DNA of 64,000 bases from Psychrobacter immobilis. GTDB taxonomy: Bacteria; Pseudomonadota; Gammaproteobacteria; Pseudomonadales; Moraxellaceae. Under the pieces are notes generated by a model. That model was not told the origin of the DNA. It did not search any database and was given only the letters and a program-made list of their open reading frames with translations. Location of the stretch: assembly GCF_904846175.1 (NCBI RefSeq), contig NZ_CAJGZM010000008.1, forward strand, positions 59,827-123,826. Direction: 5' to 3'. The position numbers and the translations under genes are program-made. Positions 53,637 through 62,326 of the stretch are shown here, piece by piece (the first letter of the stretch is position 1; each line of letters begins with the position of its first letter).

Positions 53637-54890
53637 TTAAGCAAACAGGTTACGCAGCCAATTACCTAGCTTATCCCACCATGACATCGTTTCAGGTGCT
53701 GACGTGGGTGGCGTAGAGTCAGCTGTAGCTTTTACTGAGTCGGGCGCTATGGCTGTCGTTGATACGTCGTCTTTACAAACACTTGCGCCGCAGCCTAGCT
53801 GGATAAAAAACGTACCGTTGGGTTTGACTGGCAAGTATTTTTCATGAAAATCCATGTAGGTTTTTTCAGGATCGATATCGGTAAAGGCTTGAGGATATAA
53901 GGCCTTTGCCATAAACTGAGCCGACGCCAAATCAGACAACGAGCGAGAAGCAGTGTGATAAATGCCATACACACGGTTATTTTTTACCGCCGGTAGATTT
54001 GCCCAGCCGTTACGGGTAGTAAAGCCTTTGAGCCGACGTTGGGCTTCATCGGCACTGATATCAATACCCATTGCCATAGCATCGGTCTGTTTCGTACCCA
54101 CTTCTGTGCCCGAGATGATAATAACATCCGGTTTACTTACCAATAGTTGCTCGGGGTTGATAGGCCCCCAATTTTCGACAAACAGTTTACTAATATTATT
54201 ACCACCCACAGTATCGGCAATCGCACCCCACATATTTTTGCCAAAGGTAAAACTATGCTCTTTTGGTCCTTTATCACCAAATTCAATATAGATTTTTGGC
54301 TTGGCTGACCCTGCGGCTTGAACCCGTTTTTGGATATCGGCAATCCCATCAGCGTACTCTTGCGCGGCTTGGTCAGCGCGCTCCTCTGTCCCTGCAATTT
54401 GCCCAAATATTTTGGTACTATTGGTATGATTTGTGATACTTTGGTCATTATAATCGACCACCACCACAGGGATATTTGACGCCTCAAAACGCGGCATTTC
54501 GGCTTTTAGCGTATCGTATTGCCACTTTGCCAATATCACCACATCAGGTTTCATTGCCAAGGTTTTTTCAAGCGAGAATGTGCCCCTATCGATATTTCCA
54601 ATATCGCCAATGCCTTGTAAATTGGCTAGTTTTTGACTATATAATTGCCAGCTACCAGGGTTAAAACTTTCCCAGAACTCTCGGGAAATACCCACCACAT
54701 GTCCAAAATTTTCAGCGCCCGTTGCCGCAATATAATCCGGATAATAAAACCCCAACACTACCCGTTTGGCCGGCACGTCAACTTTAACGTCACGCCCTAA
54801 CACATCATGAATCGTCTTTATTTCAGCTTGTGCACTCATCGCGGTCATTAATACTGCTGTCGCAAATGTGGCACGAATAACCGATCTCAT
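53637..54890 (-). CDS. Periplasmic iron-chelate/heme-type binding protein with unusual C-terminal tail
   Basis: A 417-aa class III (FepB/BtuF-type) solute-binding protein. A signal peptide (RATFATAVLMTAMSAQA) is cleaved near residue 22. The typical fold shows VPAKRVVLGFYYPDYIAATG, GNIDRGTFSLEKTLAMKPDV, the helix-linker region and KPDVIIISGT. After the family's end near residue 365 come a CGASVCKD cysteine pair, a Thr/Ser/Pro/Ala-rich linker of about 30 residues and a final amphipathic MSWWDKLGNWLRNLFA. GGAG precedes the ATG, which overlaps the permease stop by 4 bases (ATGA). Not a lipoprotein. Confidence 0.9.
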   Translation of the reverse strand: MRSVIRATFATAVLMTAMSAQAEIKTIHDVLGRDVKVDVPAKRVVLGFYYPDYIAATGAENFGHVVGISREFWESFNPGSWQLYSQKLANLQGIGDIGNIDRGTFSLEKTLAMKPDVVILAKWQYDTLKAEMPRFEASNIPVVVVDYNDQSITNHTNSTKIFGQIAGTEERADQAAQEYADGIADIQKRVQAAGSAKPKIYIEFGDKGPKEHSFTFGKNMWGAIADTVGGNNISKLFVENWGPINPEQLLVSKPDVIIISGTEVGTKQTDAMAMGIDISADEAQRRLKGFTTRNGWANLPAVKNNRVYGIYHTASRSLSDLASAQFMAKALYPQAFTDIDPEKTYMDFHEKYLPVKPNGTFFIQLGCGASVCKDDVSTTAIAPDSVKATADSTPPTSAPETMSWWDKLGNWLRNLFA

Positions 54891-55924
54891 CGTTTACTCC
54901 AAATAATCCAAAATAGAAAGGGCACGCCCACAAATGAGGTCACAATCCCCACAGGAAATAATGCCCCGGGAATAATGACCTTTGACAACACCGATGAAAA
55001 TGATAAAAAAGCCGCTCCAGCGAGCATGGTTGCGGGTAAAAAATAGCGTTGGTCTTCTCCCACCAATAGCCGAGCAACATGCGGGGCAACCAAGCCAATA
55101 AAGCCAATGACCCCCACAAAACTAATCGCCGTTGCCGTCATCATAGCGACCAAAATTAGCGTTCTAATACGTAATCTTGTTAAATTCACGCCGAGGGCAG
55201 CGGCTCTGTCTTCGCCTAGACGTAAAGCGGTTAATTGCCAACCATCTCGCATCAACAAGGTAATGCAAACCGTACTGACCACCGCAACCACAGCAAGATT
55301 TGTCCACGTGGCTTTGTTAAGGTTACCAAATAACCAAAATAGAACTTGCTGGGATACTTCAGGGGAGGCGATAAATTGCACCAGCGATAACAGCGATTGA
55401 AAAATAAACAACAGGGCAATGCCCACTAGTATCAAAGTAGCGGCGGCGAATTGCTTTAAAGAAGCGAATAAAAACAACACTGCTGAGGCCAGCATGGTCA
55501 TGACAAATGCCCCAATCGGTACGGCATATTGTATAGGCAAACCAAAACCACCAAACGCAATCACTAACGATGCCCCAAACCCTGCTGCTGCTGCCAACCC
55601 CAAGGTATAAGGGCTTGCCATAGGATTATTTAATAAGGTTTGCATTTCAGCACCGCCTGCCCCAAGCGAGGCACCGACCAATAACGCCATCAAGGCAATG
55701 GGCAGTCGCAGATCATAAATAATGGTATGGGTGGTACCTTCCACACCCGTTAGCCGTAATAATGCCTCAATCACATCCCTTATAGGTAACATCGAAGGGC
55801 CTATCATCACATCCAAAATCAGTCCCACTAAGCACGCTACCGCAAATGCCAACAACACCATACGGCGCTTGTTTTCGATTTTTCGTTGTTCACGAATGAT
55901 GCTTTCGCTCATTGCTTGGGGCAT
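54887..55924 (-). CDS. FecCD-family ABC transporter permease
   Basis: About 345 aa with nine or ten membrane segments, matching the FecCD/BtuC family: LRLPIALMALLVGASLGAGG, MQTLLNNPMASPYTLGLAAA, ALGVNLTRLRI and IGFIGLVAPHVARLLVGEDQR. The frame opens with TTG at 55936, but ATG 55924 has GGAT upstream at suitable spacing. First gene of the three-gene iron-type importer; it overlaps the binding protein start. A Fur-like site lies about 80 bases upstream. Confidence 0.92.
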   Translation of the reverse strand: MPQAMSESIIREQRKIENKRRMVLLAFAVACLVGLILDVMIGPSMLPIRDVIEALLRLTGVEGTTHTIIYDLRLPIALMALLVGASLGAGGAEMQTLLNNPMASPYTLGLAAAAGFGASLVIAFGGFGLPIQYAVPIGAFVMTMLASAVLFLFASLKQFAAATLILVGIALLFIFQSLLSLVQFIASPEVSQQVLFWLFGNLNKATWTNLAVVAVVSTVCITLLMRDGWQLTALRLGEDRAAALGVNLTRLRIRTLILVAMMTATAISFVGVIGFIGLVAPHVARLLVGEDQRYFLPATMLAGAAFLSFSSVLSKVIIPGALFPVGIVTSFVGVPFLFWIIWSKR

Positions 55925-56510
55925 TTTATAATCCAAATGGTTAGAGCAGTTTTGAACAACCCTATTACGTTCGCTAGAAATTTGAAATGAGGATTATAAT
56001 CGCAATGAGAAACATTCGCAATTAAATATTGAGTTTTCTAAGTGAAACCAGATTACTTTAAAACTAAAAATTTAAAAAGTAACAGGAATTACATTCAACT
56101 TAGGCTGTATAATTTTTAGCAAATTAGGCGTCGTCTAAGGATTAGAACCATTTAGAGTGGTAAGGAATTTTGTCGAGCCTTGAGGTGTTTTAAAACAATA
56201 ATATAGTTAAAATTCTTAATTTGAGAGGATAAATCAGATTCAGATTAGATTTCTTTGAATGATTTTTAACTACGCTATTTAGAGTCAACATACTGCTACT
56301 CCTTATGCACCATAAGGTCTGCAACATACCGAAATTAATATCACTGGTTAAAAAAGCATCTGTTATTATATCGCACTATCAAAAAAACCATTATTTTCCT
56401 AATATTTGCGTTTCCAAATAGAAACCACAAAGTTAGCGCGAGCGAGCAAACTACTAACTACCAATTTGATCGCCAAGATAGAAAGTATAAAACTATTGGA
56501 ACATCTACTC
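55925..56510. other. Divergent control region, iron importer / PepSY protein
   Basis: About 585 bases without a gene. The Fur-like site at 56001-56019 is the one clear element; it is close enough to control the leftward operon and perhaps also the PepSY gene. AT-rich elsewhere, with nothing else recognised. An in-frame extension of the PepSY gene to 56406 has no ribosome site. Confidence 0.55.
56001..56019 (-). promoter_or_regulatory. Fur-box-like site upstream of the iron importer operon
   Basis: CGCAATGAGAAACATTCGC is palindromic around AGAAA and matches the Fur consensus core AATGAGAATCATT with one or two changes. It lies 77 bases upstream of the permease start. Confidence 0.65.
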
Positions 56511-57998
56511 ATGAATAAAGAAACAGGCAATCAACGCTATTTTACCGTATGGCGTTGGCATTTTTATGCGGGGACGTTTGTTGCCCCTTTTTTAGTAATT
56601 TTAGCTTTTACCGCGCTTGGTATGTTGGTTATGTCTAACACCGTGGGGCGAGATAATGATCGTTTAAGTATTGCTGTTCCAGAATCAGTAATGCAAGCGC
56701 CCATTGCTACGCAAGCTAAAAACGCCCTCAATACCCTACCCAATAGTACACTCGTTAAATATATCGCACCTCGTGATACGGATAAGGTAGCTCTGTTTCA
56801 AGTGACATCAGAAGACCATGACAATATGGTCGCCGTCAATCCTTACACTGCGGATATCGTCAATAGCATACCCAGTAATAGTAATCTGTATTATACCTTT
56901 GACAGTATTCATAGTGATTTACTGTTGGGTAAAGTCGGTGATTATATCCAAGAAACGACCGCCTCTTTAACCATTCTAATGATACTAACCGGTTGGTATT
57001 TGTGGTGGCATAAGCGTAAATCTGTCAAAGCAATGTTGATTCCTGATGATGATACCCATCTAAAGAAAAAGCGTTCTTTTTTTCGAACCATTCACGCGAC
57101 ATTAGGCAGTTGGATATCTGTTTTGTTGTTGTTTTTCTGCATTTCAGGAATGGCTTGGGCAGGCATTTGGGGTGAACGCATTGTACAGTCGTGGAGTCAG
57201 TTCCCTGCGGGTAAGTGGGGTGTTGCGCCCATGCCACTGTCGATTGATCACAGTCAGCATCATGCTGGTATGAATATGGATAATGCCAATGCCGCGCCGC
57301 ACGTTCATGGAGCACCAGCAGCCATAGCGCCCACACATGGTAGCGTCTTAAATGCAGGTAAGACCAAAGACGTACCTTGGGTATTAGAATTAACACCGAT
57401 GCCAGTATCAGGTACGACTATGGGTGAAAATGGTATCGCGCCTAATATACCCATTATGATTGATACTGTAGATCGATTTGCCCGTGAGCTTGGTTTTGTA
57501 GGCCGTTATCAGTTGGATCTACCACAAGGGAATACAGGCGTATGGACGATTAGCCAAGACTCGATGAGCTACGATATGAAAAGCCCAACGACTGATCGTA
57601 CCGTGCATATTGACCGCTATTCCGGTAAGATTTTAGCTGATATACGCTTCGATGATTACAATGCATTTGGCAAATTTATGGCTGCGGGTGCTGCCATACA
57701 TATGGGTACGCTTGGGTTGTGGAGCGTATTAGCCAATGCCTTATTTTGCCTATCCGTTATTGCTATTTGTGTGAGTGGTTATGTGATGTGGTGGCAACGT
57801 CGACCTAGTGCTGAAGAAGTCGCCGGTCTCAAGCCACCAGCGCGCGGCATTAAGAGGTCTATACCAGTCTGGTTTATGATGGTATTACTGGTGGTTGCCA
57901 TCATTTTTCCAACAGCAATCATCGCCATAATCAGCATATTTTTATTAGATTTTCTGATTATTTCACGGTTTTCTATTTTGCAGAAGCTGTTAAAATAA
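56511..57998 (+). CDS. PepSY-associated transmembrane protein (iron-regulated PiuB-like reductase family)
   Basis: About 495 aa. Four membrane segments are spread along it: FVAPFLVILAFTALGMLVM near 21-40, a segment near 155, one near 205 and two near the C-terminus (FCLSVIAICVSGYVMWW, VWFMMVLLVVAIIFPTAI). RYFTVWRWHFYAGTF with conserved His is the PepSY_TM start; WDxxTGxxL-like repeats are absent. The loop near 245-280 is rich in His and Met (DHSQHHAGMNMDNANAAPHV). Such proteins are linked to heme- or metal-reductase function in iron or copper uptake. ATG 56511 is preferred; 56406 lacks a ribosome site. Divergent from the importer. Confidence 0.88.
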   Translation: MNKETGNQRYFTVWRWHFYAGTFVAPFLVILAFTALGMLVMSNTVGRDNDRLSIAVPESVMQAPIATQAKNALNTLPNSTLVKYIAPRDTDKVALFQVTSEDHDNMVAVNPYTADIVNSIPSNSNLYYTFDSIHSDLLLGKVGDYIQETTASLTILMILTGWYLWWHKRKSVKAMLIPDDDTHLKKKRSFFRTIHATLGSWISVLLLFFCISGMAWAGIWGERIVQSWSQFPAGKWGVAPMPLSIDHSQHHAGMNMDNANAAPHVHGAPAAIAPTHGSVLNAGKTKDVPWVLELTPMPVSGTTMGENGIAPNIPIMIDTVDRFARELGFVGRYQLDLPQGNTGVWTISQDSMSYDMKSPTTDRTVHIDRYSGKILADIRFDDYNAFGKFMAAGAAIHMGTLGLWSVLANALFCLSVIAICVSGYVMWWQRRPSAEEVAGLKPPARGIKRSIPVWFMMVLLVVAIIFPTAIIAIISIFLLDFLIISRFSILQKLLK

Positions 57999-58012
57999 GC
58001 CTTTATTAAAGC

Positions 58013-58060
58013 TAAAAACCACAACAAATGCTATTAGTTCGAATATAGCATTTGTTGTGG
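58013..58060. terminator. Strong hairpin, terminator for the PepSY and/or reductase gene
   Basis: A 16-bp perfect stem CCACAACAAATGCTAT with a 10-nt loop. The T-run is on the minus-strand side, so it works best for leftward transcripts from the reductase gene. The stem alone could also stop PepSY transcripts. Confidence 0.65.
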
Positions 58061-58163
58061 TGCGTTCTATTTAGAATAAGTCGTAATCTTTTTAATTTTC
58101 GCTTGTTTTAAAACTACCGTACTACTTTTATAAAGGCTTTACTATACCGAGCACACGGCTGAT

Positions 58164-58192
58164 AGTTTGATGCCTGTATAGCGCACTGATCA
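58164..58192 (+). repeat. 29-bp direct repeat, copy 1
   Basis: AGTTTGATGCCTGTATAGCG and on to CACTGATCA. The same string with two changes occurs at 62013-62041 on the same strand, on the other side of the reductase and hydroxylase genes. Confidence 0.85.
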
Positions 58193-58375
58193 GGCTTTAT
58201 TATAAATAAGCTTTAGCTGATTTTAAATGGTTTATCTAGATAATTCAGATATGCTACCGTATTTACTTTTTGTTATCCAAATATTTTTTAACACTATCGA
58301 GTAAGAGAAAGTAAGAATACTATTTAAAAAACATTGGCATGTTCACATAACTTCCACTCATAGTGCTTTAAAAAC

Positions 58376-60292
58376 TTAAAGCGCATTAGCAGCATCATAA
58401 GCGGTTTTGGTTGCATACGAGATATCAGCCACTTTGTCACAGTCTCCAACTTCGATAACCTCAATACCATTAGCAATGAATTCTGCGGTATCAAACCCCA
58501 CTGAACGCGCACCACTAGCAATGACTACATAGTCGTAGGGGATTTGCACGATATCTCTATTCTTAATTTCACAATGTACTTCATTCTCAGTAATGGCCGT
58601 GACCTTGTGTTCCATATACGTCTCAACATCGAATTGCTCATAGTTCTCCAGCATTGTAGGTACAATCGTCACACTTATATCGTTAGTAATACTATCCGAC
58701 ATCTCGACTATCGACACTTTACAGCCAAGCTCAGCGAGATATTCAGCAGTCTCGCAACCGACGACCCCGCCACCGATGATAACGACACGACCAGAGACTG
58801 TTTGTGAGCCTTCCAGCACTTTCCATGCATCTTTGACATTCACATTCTCTATGCCTGAAATGGCTGGAATAAAGCTGTTCGCACCAACCGCTACAATCAC
58901 CGCATCAGGCTCTAACGCTGATATGCTTTTTACAGTTGCTATTTCATTTAGACGTAAATTCACACCCTCAGATTTTACCGCGTGTATTAAGTCATCTGTA
59001 AGGCGTTGCAGCTCAATTTTACGCGGTGGTACATCAGCTATATTTAACTGACCACCAAGCTTATTCTCTTTTTCAAACAACGTCACATGATGACCTTTTA
59101 CTGCAGCGACACGAGCGGCTTCAAGTCCAGCAGGGCCACCACCGACAACGACTACCTTTTTCTTAATCTTGGCAGGGGTGATAATTCTAGTCTCTTCATA
59201 GCCGTTCTCCGGGTTAACCGTACAAATCATAAAAGATCGATTCATAACTGCATCAACGCAGACATTACAACTGATACAACGACGAATATCTTTATGCTTG
59301 CCAGCCGCTGCTTTATTTGGCCAGTCAGGGTCAGCCAATAGGGGACGACCTATGCCAATCATATCAACCTTATCTGTTTCCAGCATTGCTTCAGCCATCT
59401 CAGGATCAATAATACGCCCCGAAGTGCTTACAGGAATAGTGACCACTTGCTTAACTGATTGTGCGATGTCTGCAAAAAAACAATAGTGCTGTACTCCCAT
59501 TGGCGGGATAGTGTCGGCTAAGTTGACCGTATGATTGGCTTGACCGACATGAATCATGTCTACACCAGCACCTTCAAGCCACTGCGCAAATTGCGGTGCA
59601 TCAATCTCATCAACACCGCCTTTACCACGCGTAGGCGTGACGACTGACAGTTTATAATCGATAACCATAGTTGGCACAGCTTTCTTCAATGCTTGTACTA
59701 ACAGTAAGGCAAAACGTGTACGGTTTTTAAGAGAGCCACCAAATTTATCAGTACGGGTATTGAGCTGAGTGCTACATAGAGCACCTACTAACCTATCACC
59801 ATGGACTTGTATGACATCAATCCCTGCTTGTTGCGCACGTTTGGCACACGCACACATTTTATCAATGATCACCATCAAGCTATCTTCGCTTACTTCATTG
59901 ACGAAGTGCTGCATATCATAATCTAATCGCTCCCGAACCTTATTCTGTTCGCCATTAGCGAACATTTTGTTAATGGCCTCAACATCGTATTCAGGATGAA
60001 ATACCTGTATGCCAATTTTCGCACCATAACTATGTACGCTATCGGCAATCTGTCGAAAACCATCAATTTGGCTGTCGTCAAATAGTTTAGGGGTTTGCGC
60101 AAAGCTAGGTATCGGAGCAACATCACCGAGCACAATGTAACCTACGCCCCCTTGCGCTAAACGGCGATAAAAAGATAGGCTTTGTGAGCTGATGCTACCG
60201 TCCTTTGCTTCATAGCCTGTGGTAAGCGGTGGCAGCATTAGGCGGTTTTTAAAAGTCACTCCACCAATAGTGATAGGTTGTAGTATTTTCAT
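58376..60292 (-). CDS. NADH:flavin oxidoreductase/2,4-dienoyl-CoA reductase-like (OYE + 4Fe-4S + FAD domains)
   Basis: 638 aa, the three-part plan of the FadH family. Residues 1-330 are an FMN TIM barrel (ILQPITIGGVTFKNRLMLPP, ARRAQQAGIDVIQVHG-like region, GRPLLADPDWP). The cluster motif C-x2-C-x2-C-x11-C (CISCNVC...MIC) is at about 337-355. The FAD/NAD part has VVVVGGGPAGLEAARV and VVIIGGGVVGCETAEYLAE. It resembles FadH, BaiC/TMADH-type reductases. Catalytic Tyr/His residues in the barrel differ (the usual HGA is HGD), so the substrate is uncertain. The ribosome site is weak. Confidence 0.88.
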   Translation of the reverse strand: MKILQPITIGGVTFKNRLMLPPLTTGYEAKDGSISSQSLSFYRRLAQGGVGYIVLGDVAPIPSFAQTPKLFDDSQIDGFRQIADSVHSYGAKIGIQVFHPEYDVEAINKMFANGEQNKVRERLDYDMQHFVNEVSEDSLMVIIDKMCACAKRAQQAGIDVIQVHGDRLVGALCSTQLNTRTDKFGGSLKNRTRFALLLVQALKKAVPTMVIDYKLSVVTPTRGKGGVDEIDAPQFAQWLEGAGVDMIHVGQANHTVNLADTIPPMGVQHYCFFADIAQSVKQVVTIPVSTSGRIIDPEMAEAMLETDKVDMIGIGRPLLADPDWPNKAAAGKHKDIRRCISCNVCVDAVMNRSFMICTVNPENGYEETRIITPAKIKKKVVVVGGGPAGLEAARVAAVKGHHVTLFEKENKLGGQLNIADVPPRKIELQRLTDDLIHAVKSEGVNLRLNEIATVKSISALEPDAVIVAVGANSFIPAISGIENVNVKDAWKVLEGSQTVSGRVVIIGGGVVGCETAEYLAELGCKVSIVEMSDSITNDISVTIVPTMLENYEQFDVETYMEHKVTAITENEVHCEIKNRDIVQIPYDYVVIASGARSVGFDTAEFIANGIEVIEVGDCDKVADISYATKTAYDAANAL

Positions 60293-60898
60293 AATATGGC
60301 TTCTATAGCAGTAGTTTTATAGTGGTTAATACGTTAATACTAAGGTCTGTCGAACATTAAATCATGGCACTGACAGTGACAATTCGCAGATAAAAATTGT
60401 AAATTCAGTCATTCTAAGCGTCTATTTCTAGCAATGAAGTAGCAAAAAGTAGTCCTGTTCCTGTTGTTGTAATGAGGGCTGATGCTAAAATCGCTCTATT
60501 CGTTGTAAAAATCTAACCGAAGCAATGAGCGTTACCTGCAATTTTCACTTAGCTAGAGCTATTTTAGCTATCAGCAGTGCTCATTTGTGAATATTCAACA
60601 GACTCTAACAATTTTACCTATTCTCTTAATATTGTAAACATGAACGAAGAATACTTTGTTCGACCAGCTCGAAGGAAGATGATAATCAAAGGATATTCGT
60701 TTCAGCATATTCATACCCAATCTCATTTGAACTTTCGTTTAACTATCTAATAGGGTATATCCTATATCAAAAAATAAGAGTATCTCATATGCTTAATTAA
60801 AACTTATATTTATGTATTTTTTATTTAATGAGTATATAAATTTATGATTCAAGGTGTAGAAATCTATATAATCAAAAATTATAAGATCACATCTTGGG
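60293..60898. other. Divergent intergenic region, reductase / hydroxylase
   Basis: About 600 bases, very AT-rich, no gene. It contains the promoters of both flanking genes. A direct repeat or operator was not found by eye. The 3' 120 bases are extremely AT-rich, typical of recently acquired or promoter DNA. Confidence 0.5.
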
Positions 60899-61882
60899 AT
60901 GGTTTTCATGGAAGATATCAATAACAAATTGATAAATATAGGTGAATACGGTCAAGCCTTAGACGGTTACAAAGACGTTTTGAATCAGACTATTTTGCAG
61001 ATTGCTCCTGAATCTTTGCAACCGTTGTTAGGCAATGTTTTACCTTCGTATTGGCAGGAATGGTTATTGCCTTTGGTTGGCGTGCCATTTTTTCTACTAT
61101 TTTTGGCTGAATGGTTCTATCAGTCTAAGCGTGGGAACGGTGATTCATTTAGCTTAAAAAGAACCATTACTAATTTTAGCTTGGGCGGTTCTTATTTAAC
61201 GTTTGAGTTGATTGTACAAGCGTTAATCGTATTACCAATCTGTCTATGGCTATATCAATACCGTCTTTTCACGATTGAAGTGAACTGGTTAACGGTTATC
61301 CCCATATTCATTGCTGTTGAATTCAGCTATTACTGGTTCCATCGTGCTTCACACAGGGTCAACTGGTTCTGGTCAGCGCATGTATTGCATCATTCAGATG
61401 ATAAGATGAATTTATCTACTGCTATGAGACAGAGTTTATTGTATTCAGTCACTGGTTGGTGGTTGTTCTTTGTACCGCTTATGATGCTCGGTGTTCATCC
61501 TGTTTGGGTGTTTTTCTTCTATGCACTCGATCTGATCTATCAATTCTTTATCCATACTGAAACGGTCGGTAAATTTCCTAAATGGGTAGAGTATATTTTT
61601 GATACCCCTTCTAACCATCGTGCTCATCATGGCGCTAATGATGAGTATATTGACCAAAACTATGGTGGCGTTATCATAATCTTTGATCGTTGGTTCGGTA
61701 CTTACGTGGAAGAGGATACCGTTAATAATCCAGTTAAGTATGGCGCAGTGGGTGAAGCGAGTCATGACAATATTTTCAAGCTAATATTTGATGTTTTCTA
61801 TCGCATGTGGCAACGATTTTTCCGCGCTAAAGGTATTAAGAATAAGTTAAAGGTTTTGTTTAGCCCGCCTAGCGCAGCTTGA
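60899..61882 (+). CDS. Fatty acid hydroxylase/sterol desaturase superfamily membrane protein
   Basis: 327 aa with about four membrane segments (WLLPLVGVPFFLLFLAEW, LIVQALIVLPICLWLY and two later). The three His boxes of the superfamily are present: WFHRASHR, VLHHSDDKMN and HRAHHGAND. These bind a di-iron centre that hydroxylates or desaturates lipid or sterol substrates at the membrane. A second ATG at 60908 with GGGATGG upstream may be the true start, removing three residues. It is followed by a hairpin and the second 29-bp repeat. The substrate is unknown. Confidence 0.88.
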   Translation: MVFMEDINNKLINIGEYGQALDGYKDVLNQTILQIAPESLQPLLGNVLPSYWQEWLLPLVGVPFFLLFLAEWFYQSKRGNGDSFSLKRTITNFSLGGSYLTFELIVQALIVLPICLWLYQYRLFTIEVNWLTVIPIFIAVEFSYYWFHRASHRVNWFWSAHVLHHSDDKMNLSTAMRQSLLYSVTGWWLFFVPLMMLGVHPVWVFFFYALDLIYQFFIHTETVGKFPKWVEYIFDTPSNHRAHHGANDEYIDQNYGGVIIIFDRWFGTYVEEDTVNNPVKYGAVGEASHDNIFKLIFDVFYRMWQRFFRAKGIKNKLKVLFSPPSAA

Positions 61883-61910
61883 GTTTTATTGGCATAGCAG
61901 AAAGTCGAAT

Positions 61911-61941
61911 AAGAGAAATCTTAAGGATTGAGATTTCTCTT
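61911..61941. terminator. Terminator of the hydroxylase gene
   Basis: A perfect 11-bp stem AAGAGAAATCT with a 9-nt loop, followed by a T-rich stretch rather than a long T-run. Confidence 0.65.
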
Positions 61942-62012
61942 ATTTAAGAAATGTTGCTGCTGATCTACGTTCTCACATCTATAAATGCTAATTTGGAAGA
62001 TTTTAATTAGAC

Positions 62013-62041
62013 AGCTTGATGCCTGTATAGCGCACCGATCA
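62013..62041 (+). repeat. 29-bp direct repeat, copy 2
   Basis: AGCTTGATGCCTGTATAGCG and on to CACCGATCA, two differences from the copy at 58164-58192. It abuts the palindromic element starting at 62044. Confidence 0.85.
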
Positions 62042-62043
62042 TA

Positions 62044-62174
62044 GATATAGTCAGTGAAAAGTAATATCGATACATCACGCGCTGCTGATATCAATTTTTC
62101 TTGCTTGTTGTACCTGCGCAGACGGAGGCTACAAAAAATTGATATCAGCAATACTGAACCGCCCCGACTATATC
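62044..62174. repeat. Nested palindromic (MITE-like) element
   Basis: Outer 9-bp ends GATATAGTC and GACTATATC enclose an inner, perfect 17-bp pair (TGCTGATATCAATTTTT at 62083-62099 and its complement at 62134-62150) around a 34-nt loop. It is 131 bp, non-coding, and could fold as one long hairpin. This is the form of a small non-autonomous transposable element; copy number in the genome is unknown. Confidence 0.6.
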
Positions 62175-62326
62175 GGAGAGTGTTTTACTTGAGTCAGGCA
62201 GAATTCCTCCACCTCTATAGGTGGTGAATAGTTCATACATTTATGTTCATATTGCCGATAGAACCTATAGTTATAAATAACTCAAACATAATTATTAGCT
62301 AATATTGCTGCGACTAAATATAAATA

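Larger units (their letters stand above)
57999..58375. other. Intergenic region with a terminator and the first 29-bp repeat
   Basis: About 375 bases between convergent genes. It holds a 16-bp perfect hairpin (58019-58060), then the 29-bp repeat at 58164-58192, then AT-rich sequence. No gene. Confidence 0.6.
61883..62326. other. Intergenic region with terminator, repeat and palindromic element
   Basis: About 445 bases, no gene. It contains in order the hydroxylase terminator, the second 29-bp repeat, the nested palindrome at 62044-62174 and a small hairpin at 62209-62224. TGAACCGCCCC at 62156-62166 resembles the outer end of IS3-type elements. Confidence 0.6.

Noticed and set aside
62156..62166. 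Second IS3 left end next to the palindrome
   Set aside because: Only about 11 bases resemble the IS end at 63378 and no transposase sequence follows; left as a weak note.
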